Source: Betaproteobacteria bacterium
GTDB taxonomy: Bacteria > Pseudomonadota > Gammaproteobacteria > Burkholderiales > Usitatibacteraceae
Direction of reading: 5' to 3'
Assembly (NCBI GenBank): GCA_012274175.1
Contig: JAAOZZ010000358.1
Span: 1 to 7,435 of the forward strand
Length of the DNA stretch: 7,435 nt
Shown in pieces: positions 6,468 to 7,435 of the stretch (position 1 is the stretch's first letter; every line of letters begins with the position of its first letter). The notes beneath the pieces are model-generated. The model ran no database searches. It had not been told where the DNA came from and saw nothing but the letters and a program-made list of their open reading frames with translations. The position numbers and the translations under genes were made by a program.

Positions 6468-7253
6468 ATGAGCGAAGCCCCTCCCCTGCACCGGCTGTAT
6501 TTCCATTTCTCGGAGCTGCCCTACAGCCTGCGGGTCCTGTACACGTGCGTCCTCCTGGTCTTCGGGATGGGCTATCTCTTCGCGTTGATCTACGTGTTCC
6601 ACACCCAGTCCGGACGGGATGGCGGCAAGATGCTGTCCTACGAGGACATCGTCATCACGTACGGCGGCTCCGGCAAGGGTTCGCGGCTCGAATCGGCCCT
6701 GAACGGGCCGATGCGCAGCATGCTGGGTGAGGACGAGCTGAAACCCGTGATCGCGTGGGTGCAGGGCGGCGCCGACCGGCCGACGTACGACAAGAGCATC
6801 AAGCCGATCCTGGACAAGCGCTGCATGAGCTGCCACGACGGCAGCAACCCGCACCTGCCCAACCTGAACGGCTACGACAACATCAAGAAGGTGACCGAGC
6901 AGGACACCGGCGAGAACGTCTACACGCTGGTGCGCGTGTCGCACATCCACCTGTTCGGGCTGTCGTTCATCTTCTTCATCATGGGCCTCATCTTCACCCA
7001 TGCGTACGTGCGGCCCGTCTGGTTCAAGTGCGCGGTCGTGGCCATGCCGTTCGTCTGCATCGTGGCCGACGTGAGCTCGTGGTACTTCACGAAGCTCTTC
7101 CATCCGTTCGCGTGGGTCGTGCTGATCGCAGGCGGCGTGATGGGCATGTGCTTCGCCTTCATCTGGGTGGTTTCCATCTACCAGATGTGGTTCGCGAAGG
7201 CGCCCTCGGCGGTCGAGCAGAGGGCGGCCGGCGACTTCCCGCTCGTTCGCTGA
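6468..7253 (+). CDS. Membrane-anchored monoheme c-type cytochrome, four predicted transmembrane segments
   Basis: This 261-residue protein has one N-terminal membrane segment (about 20-43), then a hydrophilic region (45-155) containing a c-heme site CMSCH at 119-123 within KPILDKRCMSCHDGSNPH. Three more membrane segments follow (about 160-182, 186-208, 213-238). Heme attachment requires the 45-155 region to be periplasmic, which places both termini in the cytoplasm. The CMSCHDGS site resembles those of cytochrome domains fused to membrane enzymes. The residues His159 and His161 (SHIHLFG), His178 and His212 lie in or at the ends of the C-terminal helices and could bind a b-heme or metal, but this is speculative. 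From memory, homologues in betaproteobacteria are poorly characterised and some carry a misleading elongation-factor label. AAGGAA lies seven bases before the ATG. It is the last gene before the hairpin. A role linking membrane quinol or oxidase to the soluble cytochromes is plausible. Confidence 0.85.
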   Translation: MSEAPPLHRLYFHFSELPYSLRVLYTCVLLVFGMGYLFALIYVFHTQSGRDGGKMLSYEDIVITYGGSGKGSRLESALNGPMRSMLGEDELKPVIAWVQGGADRPTYDKSIKPILDKRCMSCHDGSNPHLPNLNGYDNIKKVTEQDTGENVYTLVRVSHIHLFGLSFIFFIMGLIFTHAYVRPVWFKCAVVAMPFVCIVADVSSWYFTKLFHPFAWVVLIAGGVMGMCFAFIWVVSIYQMWFAKAPSAVEQRAAGDFPLVR

Positions 7254-7261
7254 AAGTCCGC

Positions 7262-7314
7262 TGGCGGAGGGGCCGGCTTACGCGCGCAACGCGCGTTAGC
7301 CGGCCCCTCCGCCA
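7262..7314 (+). terminator. Long GC-rich hairpin, probable intrinsic terminator of the cytochrome operon
   Basis: The arms at 7262-7286 and 7290-7314 form 25 pairs with one T-T mismatch (7279 against 7297), closed by a three-base CAA loop. They are followed by TGGTTTT, so there is a short T-run after the hairpin on the + strand and none on the other side. It begins eight bases after the last gene's stop codon. The stem is much longer than most intrinsic terminators need, so it may also be a dispersed palindromic (REP-like) element acting as a terminator or mRNA stabiliser. Confidence 0.72.
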
Positions 7315-7398
7315 TGGTTTTCCGGGCTGCCGCGCCAGCCCGCTGCCCATTCCCCTCCGCCCGGCCCGCCTTGCGCACCGCAATTCCCCCGCCGCGGG

Positions 7399-7435
7399 TT
7401 GACCTGTGTCAAAGCGGCGTTTCCAAGTTGTATCA
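7399..7435 (+). promoter_or_regulatory. Predicted FNR/Anr promoter for a gene beyond the right edge
   Basis: TTGACCTGTGTCAA at 7399-7412 is a perfect palindrome of the same TTGAC-N4-GTCAA form as the box in ccoS. It lies in non-coding DNA after the operon hairpin. With the spacing seen at the other two boxes, the -10 hexamer would begin at 7434, so only its first two bases (CA) are in the window. An alternative partial -10 is TATCA at 7431. The controlled gene is not visible. Low-oxygen respiratory genes such as cbb3 structural genes are a reasonable guess from the neighbourhood only. Confidence 0.65.

Noticed and set aside
1..7435. CRISPR arrays, tRNA or rRNA genes, insertion sequences
   Set aside because: No spaced direct repeats, tRNA-like folds, rRNA segments or transposase motifs were seen.

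Overview
The window is GC-rich DNA, densely coding on both strands, and most likely comes from a respiratory betaproteobacterium. The pointers are a CcoI/CcoS pair of cbb3-oxidase assembly genes, several class I c-type cytochromes and FNR/Anr-type oxygen-control boxes. The exact lineage cannot be read from the sequence.

Layout. The left 1.3 kb holds a leftward NRAMP-family metal transporter gene. Diverging from it, and reading rightward to the end, is an apparent low-oxygen locus. First comes a universal stress protein gene (1403-1840), then ccoI (1860-4325, copper P1B-type ATPase) and ccoS (4328-4549). Next is a 59-codon gene for a small exported cysteine-rich peptide (4568-4747), easy to miss because of its size. 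It is followed by a four-heme c-type cytochrome (4853-6085), a one-heme cytochrome c553-type protein (6125-6430) and a membrane-anchored one-heme cytochrome (6468-7253). A long hairpin with a short T-run (7262-7314) closes the unit. The last 120 bases hold a promoter region for a gene beyond the right edge.

Regulation ties the window together. Three 14-base palindromes of the form TTGAC-N4-(G/A)TCAA lie at 1328-1341, 4488-4501 and 7399-7412. I found no other comparable palindrome in the window. The first two each have a plausible -10 hexamer starting exactly 28.5 bases from the box centre, as expected for a class II FNR-activated promoter. Their predicted start sites lie 27 and 32 bases before the usp start codon and the small-peptide start codon. 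Box 1 also covers the likely start of the transporter gene, and box 2 is embedded in the ccoS reading frame.

Working model (inference): oxygen limitation activates usp-ccoI-ccoS from box 1, which supplies copper handling and maturation for a cbb3 oxidase. Box 2 adds a second transcript for a periplasmic and membrane cytochrome set with six predicted c-hemes. Box 3 starts a further low-oxygen operon outside the window, possibly the oxidase structural genes. The least described elements are the small cysteine-rich peptide at the head of the cytochrome transcript, the four-domain cytochrome, and the membrane cytochrome with histidines near its membrane segments.
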